Below are positions 52,483-61,601 of a stretch of DNA of 64,000 nucleotides, piece by piece. Position numbers and translations under genes: made by a program. The stretch's first letter is position 1. Each line of letters opens with the position of its first letter. Source of the DNA: Desulfosarcina ovata subsp. ovata (GTDB lineage: Bacteria > Desulfobacterota > Desulfobacteria > Desulfobacterales > Desulfosarcinaceae); assembly GCF_009689005.1 (NCBI RefSeq), contig NZ_AP021879.1:6945501-7009500 (forward strand), in the 5' to 3' direction. The notes under the pieces are model-generated. The model was not told the DNA's origin. It did not search any database and saw only the letters and a list, made by a program, of their open reading frames with translations.

Positions 52483-54537
52483 ATGGAAGTCATTAAAACC
52501 GATTGTGGCCTATGTATCAACTGTTGCGGCATCAATGCATATGTTGAAGACGGCAAGCTGATCAAAGTGGAGGGAATTGAGGATCATTGGCTCAACAAAG
52601 GCGCCATTTGTCCCAAGGGCGAACGCGTTCCCGAATATGTCTATTCCGCCAACCGCGTCAAGACCCCGTTGAAGAAGGTCGACGGCAAATTCCAGTCGGT
52701 CTCCTGGGACCAGGCATTGCAGGAAATCGGCGACAAGCTACTGGAGCTCAAAGACAAATACGGCGCCAAAACCCTGGCCACCTATACCGGCTCCGTCGGT
52801 GTGGAACACTTTGAAATGGCCGCCTTCAACCAGCGCTTCCGCGGTGCTTACGGCAGCCCCAACTTCTTCAACGCAGAAGGAAACTGCTTCCGCTCCCGTA
52901 TCCTCGCCCGCCAGATCACCTTTGGCCGCTATCCGGTGGAAGAACCGGCCAACGCCGACTGTATCATTCTCTGGGGCCGCAACCCGGATGAAAGCTACTT
53001 TCCCATGGGTCGCATCATCCGTGATGCCGTCAAAGCCGGCGCATCCCTGATCACCATCGATGTGCGTCGCATTCCCATCTCCAAACATGGCATTTTCATG
53101 CAGCCGCGTCCGGGCACGGACGCGGCCATCGGCCAGGCCATGATCCATGTGATCATCAAAGAAGGGCTGTATGACAAGGAGTTTGTCGAAAAATACTGCC
53201 ATGGTTTTGACAAACTGGCCGAATCCGTCGCCGACTGCACGCCCGAATGGGCCGCCAAGGTCACCGGTGTGGGCGCCGCGGAAATCCGTATGATTTCCCG
53301 CATGTTCGCCAATGCCAATGCCGGCTGCATCGTTGAAGGCGTGGGGGGCATGAACCAGGGGACCAATGGTCTGCAGAACCATCGGCTTTACTCCATCCTG
53401 CAAGCTATCACCGGCAATGTCGAACGTCCTGGCGGATGGGTCACCTGTCCGATGATTCGCCTGGCCGACATGCGCCTGACCGATAAAATCGAAGGCAATG
53501 CCTTGGGATATGATGAATTTCCCGTATTTCATCAGTTCGGTAAAAATCCGCCCCCTTATGGGTCCTCATCCCTGATGTGCGATACCATGATCACGGGCAA
53601 CCCTTACCCGATCAAGGCCTTCATCTGCTCGGGCGGCAACCCGGCCGTGACCTTTGCCGATACCAAGCGCTTCAACGCCGCCATGAAAAACCAGGACCTG
53701 ATCGTGGTCATGGATCCCATGATGACCGAAACCGCCAACCTGGCCGACTATGTCCTGCCCGCCTGCACCTGCTTTGAAGAGACCGGCATAGGCGGATTCC
53801 CTTACGGTATCTCCTATTGCGAGCCTTGGATTATGCTGCGCAAAGCCGTGATCGAACCGCTGTATGAAAGCAAATCGATCTGGTGGATCTGGAGCGAACT
53901 GGGCCGCAAGATGGGATACGAGGAATACTTCCCGTGGAACTCGGACGAGGAAGTGGCCGAACACTTTTTCTCCACCTCCGGCATCACCATGCAGCAGTTG
54001 AAGGATAACCCGGAAGGCCTCTACTTCGGTAAAAAAGAGTACGGGTACCACGAGAAAAAAGGATTTTTCACTGCCAGCAAGAAGGTCGAGCTTTACTCGG
54101 ATCGTATGGCCGAGTTGGGTGCCGATCCCATTCCCGTGCATGTCGAGCCCGAACAGAGCAAGGTCAGCAATCCGGAACTGGCCAAGGAATACCCGGAAGT
54201 CCTTAACACCGGCGCCCGAACCGTCGAATACATCGATGCCCAGATGCGCGATACCACCTTGCGCGTGGTCCGCCCTGAACCCGAGGCGGAAATCAACACG
54301 GCTACCGCCGACAAGTACAATATCTTCGATGGTGAATTGATCGGTATCGAAACCCCGCGCGGCAGCATCAAGATGCGCGCTTTGGTTACCCCGGACATTC
54401 TGCCCGGCGTCGTTAACGTCCCCCATGGCTGGGCCGATGCCAACTGCAACGTCCTTTTGGATGCCGAACTGCTCGACCCGGTCTCCGGTTACATCACCAT
54501 GCGCGGTGTGGCTTGCCGGTTAGTTAAACTGTCCTAA
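52483..54537 (+). CDS. Molybdopterin oxidoreductase (DMSO-reductase superfamily), stand-alone
   Basis: 684 residues from ATG 52483 (GGAGG, seven-base spacer). Fe-S motif CGLCINCC with a later Cys in GAICPKG, candidate Mo/W ligand Cys in AEGNCFRSRILAR, and C-terminal cofactor motifs (GELIGIETPRGSIKM; NVPHGWADANCN). No signal peptide and no neighbouring Fe-S or membrane subunit. Size and layout fit the thiosulfate/polysulfide-reductase, formate-dehydrogenase-like and acetylene-hydratase-like groups. Because it follows the CoA operon on the same strand, it may act on an aromatic or unsaturated substrate; that is inference. Confidence 0.83.
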   Translation: MEVIKTDCGLCINCCGINAYVEDGKLIKVEGIEDHWLNKGAICPKGERVPEYVYSANRVKTPLKKVDGKFQSVSWDQALQEIGDKLLELKDKYGAKTLATYTGSVGVEHFEMAAFNQRFRGAYGSPNFFNAEGNCFRSRILARQITFGRYPVEEPANADCIILWGRNPDESYFPMGRIIRDAVKAGASLITIDVRRIPISKHGIFMQPRPGTDAAIGQAMIHVIIKEGLYDKEFVEKYCHGFDKLAESVADCTPEWAAKVTGVGAAEIRMISRMFANANAGCIVEGVGGMNQGTNGLQNHRLYSILQAITGNVERPGGWVTCPMIRLADMRLTDKIEGNALGYDEFPVFHQFGKNPPPYGSSSLMCDTMITGNPYPIKAFICSGGNPAVTFADTKRFNAAMKNQDLIVVMDPMMTETANLADYVLPACTCFEETGIGGFPYGISYCEPWIMLRKAVIEPLYESKSIWWIWSELGRKMGYEEYFPWNSDEEVAEHFFSTSGITMQQLKDNPEGLYFGKKEYGYHEKKGFFTASKKVELYSDRMAELGADPIPVHVEPEQSKVSNPELAKEYPEVLNTGARTVEYIDAQMRDTTLRVVRPEPEAEINTATADKYNIFDGELIGIETPRGSIKMRALVTPDILPGVVNVPHGWADANCNVLLDAELLDPVSGYITMRGVACRLVKLS

Positions 54538-54699
54538 CCAACAGACAATCTTTGTTTTGATAGTATAGATAAAGGTTTCTTTAGAAAAGATATTGATCAT
54601 GATTTCGGATATATAATCGCCAACTACCTGGCCTACTATTTTGTAATAAATGCCAACTTCACAGTCCATTCGAAAACTTATCGAAAAGCTATGCGCCTT

Positions 54700-54843
54700 A
54701 GAGCCTGTTTGAGAAGTCTGGATCAGGCTCGATAACAAGGCGGAAATTGGCTCGAAAGCGGAGCATATAGGTAATATGTGAGCATTTTGAGACACTTTCC
54801 AACGCCGTTAGCGGGCCTTAGACGGATTTATCAAACAGGCTCT
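54700..54843. repeat. MITE-like element with 13-bp terminal inverted repeats
   Basis: AGAGCCTGTTTGA at 54700-54712 and its exact complement at 54831-54843 enclose about 118 bases with no coding capacity. The flanking 54538-54699 and 54844-55034 hold no gene I can support. Size and perfect ends fit a non-autonomous transposon. Confidence 0.6.
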
Positions 54844-55034
54844 TAGAGAAGGTTGGCCCTGAAAACAAGCTATCGACAATATATCAGTTTTTAACCTTTC
54901 CCGAGTTAGGAATGCTTGCATTATCGAGCATGAAAATCTTGGTTTCTAAATCCCTATGACCGTACCATGCGGCAATGCAATGGATCATCGGCGATGACAA
55001 TGGCTGGAGATAACAACAACGAGAGGAGAAGATG

Positions 55035-55967
55035 ATGGTGGAGATGAGCAAGCAAATCAAACGGATGGTTTTGGCTGGTGGAGCGGCACTGTTATTCTTT
55101 TTATCCGTATATTCCGCCGAGGCAGCCACCCTGGGGTCGCACTACCCGTTCGGCGGAGAGGGGGTGCTTGCCGCATCGGTGCCCCCGCCGGGATTTCATT
55201 ACCGGATCTACAACACCTGGTATAACCCCACCACCGTGAAGGATGACAGTGGGGACAAAGATGACATCGACCTGGATGTCTTCTCCACCGTGCATCGCTT
55301 TATCCATGTCACCCAGAAGAAGATCCTCGGTGCCGATTATTTTTATAACATTATTGTTCCACTGGTGGACAAGGATCTTACCTTGGGGACTTACACGGAT
55401 AGCCAGAGTTTGGCCCTGGGCGACACATGTTTCGAGTTTTTCGGCCTGGCCTGGCACAAGCCGCGCTGGGATGCGGCGTTCGCATTGGCCGTTATTGCAC
55501 CGACGGGAGAATACGCCCTCGATAAAAAAGCATCACCTGGGCTGGGTTACTGGTCGGGAATGCTGACCCTGGGAGGCACGGTCTATCTCGACGCCCAGCG
55601 ATCCTGGTCATTGAGCGCCCTGACGCGTACCCTGGTGCATACCGAGCAGGATGAAAGCGATGTCACTCCGGGCTCCGAATTTGTCGTTGAATACGGCCTG
55701 GGCAAGGAGATCCCCGTCACAGATAAATTGCTCGTCCGTCCGGGGATCGCCGGCTGCGCCTACTGGCAGATCGAGGATGACAGCGACGACGGCCCCGGTA
55801 CGGTGGACGATGAGCGCAAACGGGCCTATGCCCTGGGGGCGGAGATCAACTTCTTCTGGCTGCCTCCGACCCTGTTTCAGGTCAATCTCAGGGCGCTGCG
55901 GGAATTCGGAGCCAAAAATACCGTTCAGGGGTCTCAGTTTGTCCTGACCCTGACCAAGTCGTGGTAA
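55035..55967 (+). CDS. Outer-membrane protein of the MetA-pathway (phenol degradation) family
   Basis: 310 residues from ATG 55035, six bases after AGGAG; ATG 55032 and 55044 are alternatives. Signal peptide with hydrophobic core LAGGAALLFFLSVYSAEA and cleavage near AEA/ATLG. The mature part is beta-rich, with alternating aromatic strands (FHYRIYNTWYNPTTV; YWSGMLTLGGTVYL) and a terminal aromatic residue (LTKSW) usual for outer-membrane barrels. PF13557-type proteins accompany aromatic catabolic genes and are thought to move hydrophobic substrates. This supports an aromatic substrate for the upstream genes. Confidence 0.75.
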   Translation: MVEMSKQIKRMVLAGGAALLFFLSVYSAEAATLGSHYPFGGEGVLAASVPPPGFHYRIYNTWYNPTTVKDDSGDKDDIDLDVFSTVHRFIHVTQKKILGADYFYNIIVPLVDKDLTLGTYTDSQSLALGDTCFEFFGLAWHKPRWDAAFALAVIAPTGEYALDKKASPGLGYWSGMLTLGGTVYLDAQRSWSLSALTRTLVHTEQDESDVTPGSEFVVEYGLGKEIPVTDKLLVRPGIAGCAYWQIEDDSDDGPGTVDDERKRAYALGAEINFFWLPPTLFQVNLRALREFGAKNTVQGSQFVLTLTKSW

Positions 55968-56010
55968 TGGAACCAATGAGATAAGGCGATTGGCGGAAAA
56001 GACGGGCTGC

Positions 56011-56057
56011 GACATCACCGGAAATGGTGTCCTGACACTCTCTTCCCCGGTGATGTC
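56011..56057. terminator. Long-stem hairpin between convergent genes
   Basis: GACATCACCGG pairs perfectly with CCGGTGATGTC (11 bp) around a 25-nt loop. It sits between the converging outer-membrane protein and GntR genes and fits a bidirectional terminator, though the T-runs are poor. Confidence 0.55.
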
Positions 56058-56066
56058 ACACCCAGC

Positions 56067-57044
56067 TCAACCGGCGGAGCGGCCCACCACATGATATTGG
56101 GTCGTCGCCGTCAGGTGTTTCTTAAGTAACGATTTCAAAAGGTCGGCATCTCGCCGGTGCAGCGCTTCGATCATTTGGTCGTGCTCATCTTCGGATTTGA
56201 TGATCCTTTCTTTGGGAAGCACATCCAGGCGCACCCTGAATTCGAGCCATTCATAAAGGTTCCGAATGTACCGGACCATGAACCGGTTCCGTCCCATTTG
56301 GGCCAGGTGCAAATGAAAGCTGGCGTTGGCAATTAGTTTGGTACGATCGAATATGGCCGTTTGATGGGCGCGATAGCGTTTCTGAAGGGTCTCCAGATGG
56401 ATCAGATCGGCCTGGGTCAGATGCTGCATCACAAAATCGACATTTGATACCTCAAGGCAGGTGCGTGCCTCCATCACCTCATTGATTTCATCCGGTTGGC
56501 TCTCCTTTACATAACACCCCACGTTTTTTTTGATATAAACATATCCTTCGCTTTCCAGCTTGGAAAGGGCGTTGATAATGGGTGTTTTGCTGACACCGAA
56601 TTTTTTTTCAAGATCGCTGTAAACCAGTTTCTGGCCCGGTGCGACCTTCAGGGTTCGAATCAACTTCTTGATTTTTCGATAAACCACGGAATTCAACGAC
56701 GTCGGTGCAAACGGATCATTTGATAGGGGCAGTGAGATCGCTCCCCCGTTAGGGGCCCCTTGCGTGGGCTGGTTTTCTGAGTGTGCCACCTGTTCAGGAT
56801 TTTTAATGTGGGTATCCGAGACATAGTAGCCGCGGTTTTTGATATAGCTTACCAGTCCCTTGCGCTCAAGCCGGGAAAGGGCACTGATGATGGGTGTTTT
56901 GCTGACACCGAGCATTTTTTCAAGATTGGCGTATATCAGCCGTTGACCCGCTATGAATTTACCGGAAAGAATTAAGCCCTGGATGCTTTGATAGGCGAAA
57001 TCGGTTGATGAAAGATGTTGTGCTTCAGACGTTTTTATTGTCAT
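56067..57044 (-). CDS. GntR/FCD-family regulator with two tandem winged-helix domains
   Basis: 325 residues. Winged helix 1 (about 10-75) contains LEKMLGVSKTPIISALSRLERKG and helix 2 (about 112-180) contains LEKKFGVSKTPIINALSKLESEG (each quoted in part; the core VSKTPII is identical), joined by a Pro/Ser-rich linker. The FCD ligand domain follows (about 190-315; RTCLEVSNVD, ANASFHLHLAQMG with a metal-type His, EDEHDQMIEAL). Normal FadR-type regulators have one winged helix and about 230 residues. The catabolic operon and outer-membrane protein nearby are possible targets. Confidence 0.88.
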   Translation of the reverse strand: MTIKTSEAQHLSSTDFAYQSIQGLILSGKFIAGQRLIYANLEKMLGVSKTPIISALSRLERKGLVSYIKNRGYYVSDTHIKNPEQVAHSENQPTQGAPNGGAISLPLSNDPFAPTSLNSVVYRKIKKLIRTLKVAPGQKLVYSDLEKKFGVSKTPIINALSKLESEGYVYIKKNVGCYVKESQPDEINEVMEARTCLEVSNVDFVMQHLTQADLIHLETLQKRYRAHQTAIFDRTKLIANASFHLHLAQMGRNRFMVRYIRNLYEWLEFRVRLDVLPKERIIKSEDEHDQMIEALHRRDADLLKSLLKKHLTATTQYHVVGRSAG

Positions 57045-57174
57045 TATTGCCGTCCTCTGAAAAGACGTGACAAGAATATTGGCGTTAATCTCAGCATGTC
57101 GCGACAGTTAATATGTTGTTCTTGGGATCACGTCAAGCGGAGGATGTCCGTTTCAGAGAATCGGCATGGCGCGT

Positions 57175-57221
57175 AAAAAAAAGGGCGATCCACTTGTTGT
57201 TGCAGTGGACCGCCCTTTTTG
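57175..57221 (-). terminator. Terminator after the chemoreceptor gene
   Basis: GGGCG-A-TCCACT (57183-57194) pairs with AGTGGA-C-CGCCC (57204-57215), with one mismatch and a 9-nt loop. It has A-runs on the left and T-runs on the right, so it works on either strand. On the minus strand it follows the chemoreceptor stop by about 50 bases. Confidence 0.8.
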
Positions 57222-57269
57222 ACGGTTTGGATGAGCTTCCAAGGCCCTGTCGGGTAAGATGGCTTCAGA

Positions 57270-58673
57270 TTACAATTTAAATCGGCCAACGGTCTGATGG
57301 AGCTTTTTCGACAGATCGGCGAGCGTCTCGGCACTCATGGTGACCTGGGAGCTGCTGTTGGCGAGCATGCCGGAGGATTGATTAACGCTGGCGATCTCCT
57401 CTGCGATCTGTACGGATACCGTAGAACTCTGGGCTACATTCTCATTGACCTCGGTGATTCCCTCAGATGCCTGGGCCACATTGCCGGCGATTTCCTCCGT
57501 CGATGATGATTGCTCCTCCACTGCGGTGGCAATGGTTGAGACAATCAGATCGACTTCGTTGATCACTTCTGAAATGGTTTTAATCTCTTTTACAGTATTT
57601 GATGACGATTGCTGAATGCCATCGATCTTGGATTTGATTTCCTGGGTCGCCAGGGCGGTCTGCTTGGCCAGTTCCTTGATTTCATTGGCCACCACGGCAA
57701 ATCCCTTGCCAGCTTCACCGGCACGGGCCGCTTCAATGGTGGCGTTTAAGGCCAGCAGATTGGTCTGCTCGGATATCTCGGTGATGACTTCGGTAACCTT
57801 ACTGATCTGGTCGGCGGACTGGCCCAGTGTGTTGATATTTGCCGTGGCGCCGTTGGCCTTATTGACCGCATCGTTGGTAACGGTACGTGCTTTTTCCGCG
57901 TTTCTGGCGATTTCCTTGACCGTGCTGGCCATCTCTTCAGAAGCAGCGGCAACCATGGAAACATTGGTGGAGGCCTGTTCGCTGGCGGCCGCGACGGAAT
58001 TCATATTGGCGCTCATCTCCTCGGCCGCCGAGGCAACACTATCGGCCCTGTCAGAAACGGATTGGGCGCCTTGATTCATTTGTTGGGAGATGGTTGTCAA
58101 TTCAGAAGAAGAATGATTGAGCGAGTCGGCATTTGATTTTATCTCTTTGAGAATATTTTGAAGTTTTTCGATAAAAAGATCGACCCATTTTCCCAACTCG
58201 CCCGTCTCGTCCTGGCTGTTGATATGGATCCGTTTTGTCAGATCGCCTTCCCCTTCGGCCAGATCCTTAACCAGGAAATTGAGTCGGTTCAACGATCCGG
58301 AGATGGTTTTGGCTAGAATAAAATTAACCAGAATGCCAATCCCCGAAACAATCAAAATCACACCGATCATCATGGAAAAATAAAATTTTATTTTGTTGAA
58401 GACATCATTGCTGCTTTTCAGCACCAGCGCTTCGATACCGTGATCGATCTTTTCGATATCCGCCATGATGCGCTGGTTGAGCGCATTCCGTTGATTGACG
58501 TTTTCGATGAATTCCAGCACCAGATTTTTAACGGTCAGGTTTGTCTCCCTGGCCTGTCGGGCGATCGATTCGTTTGGTGTCCCTTTGAGGCGTTCGATAT
58601 CCTTGGTGACATTTTCCACCAAGGTGTCTAGGAAACCGAGAAGTTCGCTCTGCAAACCAATGTCCGTCTTCAA
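57270..58673 (-). CDS. Methyl-accepting chemotaxis protein lacking its first membrane helix
   Basis: 467 residues from a TTG at 58673 that overlaps the stop of the lipoprotein gene (TTGA). A helical about 90-residue region precedes one membrane segment (FYFSMMIGVILIVSGIGILVNFIL, quoted for position about 98-121). Then come HAMP (FLVKDLAEGEGDLTKRI) and a signalling domain with the conserved hairpin tip EISEQTNLLALNATIEAARAGE (given in part; about residue 300). Typical receptors begin with a signal-anchor helix, which is missing here. Either the lipoprotein gene supplies it through a frameshift, or the receptor starts internally. Confidence 0.85.
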   Translation of the reverse strand: MKTDIGLQSELLGFLDTLVENVTKDIERLKGTPNESIARQARETNLTVKNLVLEFIENVNQRNALNQRIMADIEKIDHGIEALVLKSSNDVFNKIKFYFSMMIGVILIVSGIGILVNFILAKTISGSLNRLNFLVKDLAEGEGDLTKRIHINSQDETGELGKWVDLFIEKLQNILKEIKSNADSLNHSSSELTTISQQMNQGAQSVSDRADSVASAAEEMSANMNSVAAASEQASTNVSMVAAASEEMASTVKEIARNAEKARTVTNDAVNKANGATANINTLGQSADQISKVTEVITEISEQTNLLALNATIEAARAGEAGKGFAVVANEIKELAKQTALATQEIKSKIDGIQQSSSNTVKEIKTISEVINEVDLIVSTIATAVEEQSSSTEEIAGNVAQASEGITEVNENVAQSSTVSVQIAEEIASVNQSSGMLANSSSQVTMSAETLADLSKKLHQTVGRFKL

Positions 58674-59044
58674 CTTGCCAAATTGATTTTGGTCTTGTCC
58701 ACCGCACCCATCAGGTTGTTGAACGCTTTTTGGGTATCTGCGGCCCGTGATGCGGCCTGGATTGCCAGCAATTCATTAATCAGTTCTTCACCGTTTACGG
58801 TACCCTTACTAAAAAGTCGGCTCAATTCGCTTGTTGATCGGATCCTTTGGGGATCGCTTTGAAAAATATCCGTTTGAGCTATTGAACTCTGTGAGACATC
58901 GGTTTCATCAACCATTGACTTTCCTGGTAGTCCCGGAAATTTCGGTAATTTTACAATAGAATCTTTCAAAACTGAGTTGTTTACACACGAGGCCAAAGTT
59001 ATAATCATTATTGCGGCAAGGCCGGCATTTAGCAATTTGTTCAT
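58670..59044 (-). CDS. Small lipoprotein overlapping the chemoreceptor gene
   Basis: 124 residues with a type II signal (LAAIMIITLASC; lipobox Cys about 20) and a mature part rich in Ser, Asp and Gln that becomes helical near the end (INELLAIQAASRAADTQKAF). Its stop overlaps the TTG start of the chemoreceptor. It may be a separate lipoprotein partner, or the displaced N-terminus of the receptor. Not recognised as a known family. Confidence 0.6.
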   Translation of the reverse strand: MNKLLNAGLAAIMIITLASCVNNSVLKDSIVKLPKFPGLPGKSMVDETDVSQSSIAQTDIFQSDPQRIRSTSELSRLFSKGTVNGEELINELLAIQAASRAADTQKAFNNLMGAVDKTKINLAS

Positions 59045-59434
59045 GGTATTAACCTCCCACTTCGCTGTAGCTTTTCTACTGGATTAACATGATTGGGCAG
59101 GATAACAATACGCGGCTGAACCAGTAGGACTGAGGCTATTCCGCTTTGGCGTAGATCTGCTGATACAAGAAAAAAATGGCGTTACAAAATGTTGACACTG
59201 ATTTACTCATTTTTTTGCTCCCCTTTTTAAGTATTAAAAAAATCGAAGTCGTTCATCCTGTATGATGCTGAGTATCGAATATCTTTTTTATTTTTCAATA
59301 AAAATAATAATTTGTTCGGTAGTGTATTAACCAATGATAATGAACACCGTGATATCTCATTCAACACTGCTTCTTGTGTCTGGCTAATTTGCATATTGAA
59401 CAATCGGTTGACTTGATTCATGTGCAATGACTTA
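59045..59434. other. AT-rich intergenic region
   Basis: About 390 bases upstream of the lipoprotein gene. A short minus-strand open frame exists (59227-59427) but has no ribosome site or recognisable product; I do not call it a gene. Confidence 0.4.
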
Positions 59435-59593
59435 GGATCGGAAATTTTATTAATTAAACGAAATTGCTTGTTCTTGCGCCCGTCTTCCGCGTTGCATCAA
59501 CGGCCACATACTCCCGGTATGCAACCGTTGATGCGCCTTGAAGACGAACACAAGCCCGGCGCAATTACGGTCAATTAATTTCATCCCCGATCC
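59435..59593. repeat. 159-bp imperfect palindromic element
   Basis: GGATC...GATCC at the outer ends. Inner matches are AATTGC/GCAATT, CGTCTTC/GAAGACG and a perfect GCATCAACGG/CCGTTGATGC (59494-59503, 59525-59534) around a 21-nt loop. The whole can fold into one long interrupted hairpin. It looks like a REP- or MITE-type repeat. Confidence 0.6.
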
Positions 59594-59686
59594 TTATTCC
59601 AGTCGCTGAATAACGACCCGTCTGTTTTTTTTGCGGTTTGTTTCACAATCGTTCGGTTAGAAAATGGCTGATGCCGTCGTGAAAAG

Positions 59687-60907
59687 CTATTTAAACCCCC
59701 TAAAACCGTGGTCTGCCACACTGTTCTTCAGCGAATCGATTAGTTTTAGCGCCAGCTCATCAGCCGCAGCCAACATCAATGATTTTGCTGGTCCTTCCCC
59801 ATTTACCGTAACGTGTATGGGGGCTATGGATTGCCGGCCCTTCTCACTGTAGACAACAGGTGTACGCAGGGAAACGATGATTTCGGAACGCAGCTTGCCC
59901 TCTGAAGCTTCCTTCTCCGTCATCTGAACAACTTGAATGTTGCCGGTAAAACGTAAATCTGGGTCACCCTTCATTGACCACGCCTCGACACGCCGCCTGA
60001 ACTGTTGAGTAAAAAGACCGGCAATTGTTTTGGACAGAGATGTCTTCGTACTTATTTCCATCTTGGGCCAGAGTTCAGGGCTTGCTGGGGAAAGCGCTGG
60101 TGTCCCAATGGAAGCATTGGTGTTCTCTCTCGCCGATTCTGTTGACCGACTGCCTGTTTTTGGTGCTTCAGAAGCTGTGGCTTTTTCACTTTTTGAAACT
60201 TTGTCGGAATCAACATCCTGTTTATGCAGCCAATACCCGCCCAACGATCCAGCCATGAGTATTAGCAGTACGATCATCAGGAAACGCCATCGCGGTTTTG
60301 CAGGCTGCTCGGGGCCTTTGATTTTGAAAAGCCATTTTATGGCCTCGTCCACGTTGGCAACCGGTTTTAAAACCAGGCCTTTTTCGGAAAGCGCCATAGA
60401 AAACGAATCAGGGAGATCCTTTTCGTTTTCTATGGGATAGAGTATCACACCGCCTGATGGCATCAAAATCGACGCCCCCTCCAGTTTTGCTTGAATTCCT
60501 TTGACAGCGCCGATTTCTCCACCGTTGTGCCCGCTTCTCAGCACCCCCGTCGCGGCGACAGGACCGGGATCTTCCTCAAAAAGGCGTTTGGCAAGGGCCA
60601 CGGCAAAGGCCAGTCCACCGCTTTCACCGGTTACCTGTCTTGTCGCGGAAAGTCCCATAAGGTCGTAACCGACCACAACGGGTTTCAAACCGGGAAGAAA
60701 CCTATTGGCCACCCCATGGACGGCCTCTACCGCTCGACGAGCAGATTTGGTAAAGCTATTTTCACATTCCGTGACCACATAGGCGTCAATGGGACGGCTT
60801 GTCTCGCGCGGAGGGGAGTAGAGGGAAAGGCCAACCTTTACGGCATAACCGCTTTCGAAAAGGATCCAAGTTGGCGAACAGGTCTTTTGTGTAGAATAGG
60901 AATTCAT
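59687..60907 (-). CDS. Membrane protein with an N-terminal Lon-type (S16) peptidase domain
   Basis: 406 residues from ATG 60907. Residues about 25-185 match the Lon proteolytic fold: the nucleophile Ser in TGESGGLAFAVALA corresponds to the GPSAG serine, and the Lys in GIQAKLEGA to the dyad lysine of GGLKEKLLAA. No AAA+ domain is present. A membrane helix (FLMIVLLILMAGSLGGYWL, about 215-233) separates it from a Ser/Lys-rich linker and a C-terminal extracytoplasmic domain. The peptidase part is therefore cytoplasmic and membrane-tethered. It lies last in a sigma/anti-sigma cassette. Confidence 0.8.
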   Translation of the reverse strand: MNSYSTQKTCSPTWILFESGYAVKVGLSLYSPPRETSRPIDAYVVTECENSFTKSARRAVEAVHGVANRFLPGLKPVVVGYDLMGLSATRQVTGESGGLAFAVALAKRLFEEDPGPVAATGVLRSGHNGGEIGAVKGIQAKLEGASILMPSGGVILYPIENEKDLPDSFSMALSEKGLVLKPVANVDEAIKWLFKIKGPEQPAKPRWRFLMIVLLILMAGSLGGYWLHKQDVDSDKVSKSEKATASEAPKTGSRSTESARENTNASIGTPALSPASPELWPKMEISTKTSLSKTIAGLFTQQFRRRVEAWSMKGDPDLRFTGNIQVVQMTEKEASEGKLRSEIIVSLRTPVVYSEKGRQSIAPIHVTVNGEGPAKSLMLAAADELALKLIDSLKNSVADHGFRGFK

Positions 60908-61010
60908 GGCTTTTCGTTTTAGCAAAGGTTCATTTCAATGATCCACTGCCGCCAAGCGCAGTCCCAACATTGAACGTGAATCGCCGCATTCACCTGAATG
61001 TTAAACACGT

Positions 61011-61592
61011 TCAGGTATCGGGAAGATCTTCTCCGACGACAATTGTCCACGTTGATAGGTCTATATCGGTAAGGTTTTCACAATTTCGGGCGATTCGGCC
61101 ATGCCTGAGTTTCCCTTCCAGGAGTGTGCGGCCTTTCCGGTCCCGAAGGACGACCCGTTGACCTTCCAAATCAAATTCGCTGGAACCGACGGCTTCCAGG
61201 GTTATCATCCCCTTTTCCGGATCATCCAGACGGGGAAGCAGACTCAGGGTGAATTTGCCGCAGGTACTCTGCAAACTGACCGATTCACTCGTATCCTCGG
61301 TTGCAGCGGCTTCCAGCATGCCGTAACTCATATACCGGTCTTCTTCGTCCTCCTCTATTGCCACTGCGCTGATGGCCCGGCGCCATTTTGCCCACTCCTT
61401 CATGCAGATCGGACAATGCGAAATGTGTTCGATGGATGCATTGGTCGCATTTTTAATCCCATCGGGCTGCGCCATTTTGTAGATTTCATCAAAATCCGGA
61501 TGACTGCCTTCCTCCTGCGTGGTCATCGGAATTGAATAGACATCACTCCATACTTGAAGATAGGCTTCCAAATTTTTAATCGATTCTTCCAT
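61011..61592 (-). CDS. Zinc-finger anti-sigma-like protein
   Basis: 193 residues with GAGGTG five bases before ATG 61592. The motif H-x3-C-x2-C (HISHCPIC, about 56-63) with an upstream His/Asp is the ZAS zinc-binding signature of anti-sigma factors. The C-terminal about 90 residues are beta-rich (FTLSLLPRLDDPEKG; LEGQRVVLRDRKG) and no membrane helix is seen. It begins ten bases after the sigma-factor stop, the usual place for a cognate anti-sigma. Confidence 0.8.
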   Translation of the reverse strand: MEESIKNLEAYLQVWSDVYSIPMTTQEEGSHPDFDEIYKMAQPDGIKNATNASIEHISHCPICMKEWAKWRRAISAVAIEEDEEDRYMSYGMLEAAATEDTSESVSLQSTCGKFTLSLLPRLDDPEKGMITLEAVGSSEFDLEGQRVVLRDRKGRTLLEGKLRHGRIARNCENLTDIDLSTWTIVVGEDLPDT

Positions 61593-61601
61593 ATGTGCAC
61601 C

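Noticed and set aside
59227..59427. Minus-strand 66-codon frame upstream of the lipoprotein gene
   Set aside because: No ribosome site, no hydrophobic or motif pattern, and AT-rich DNA gives such frames easily.
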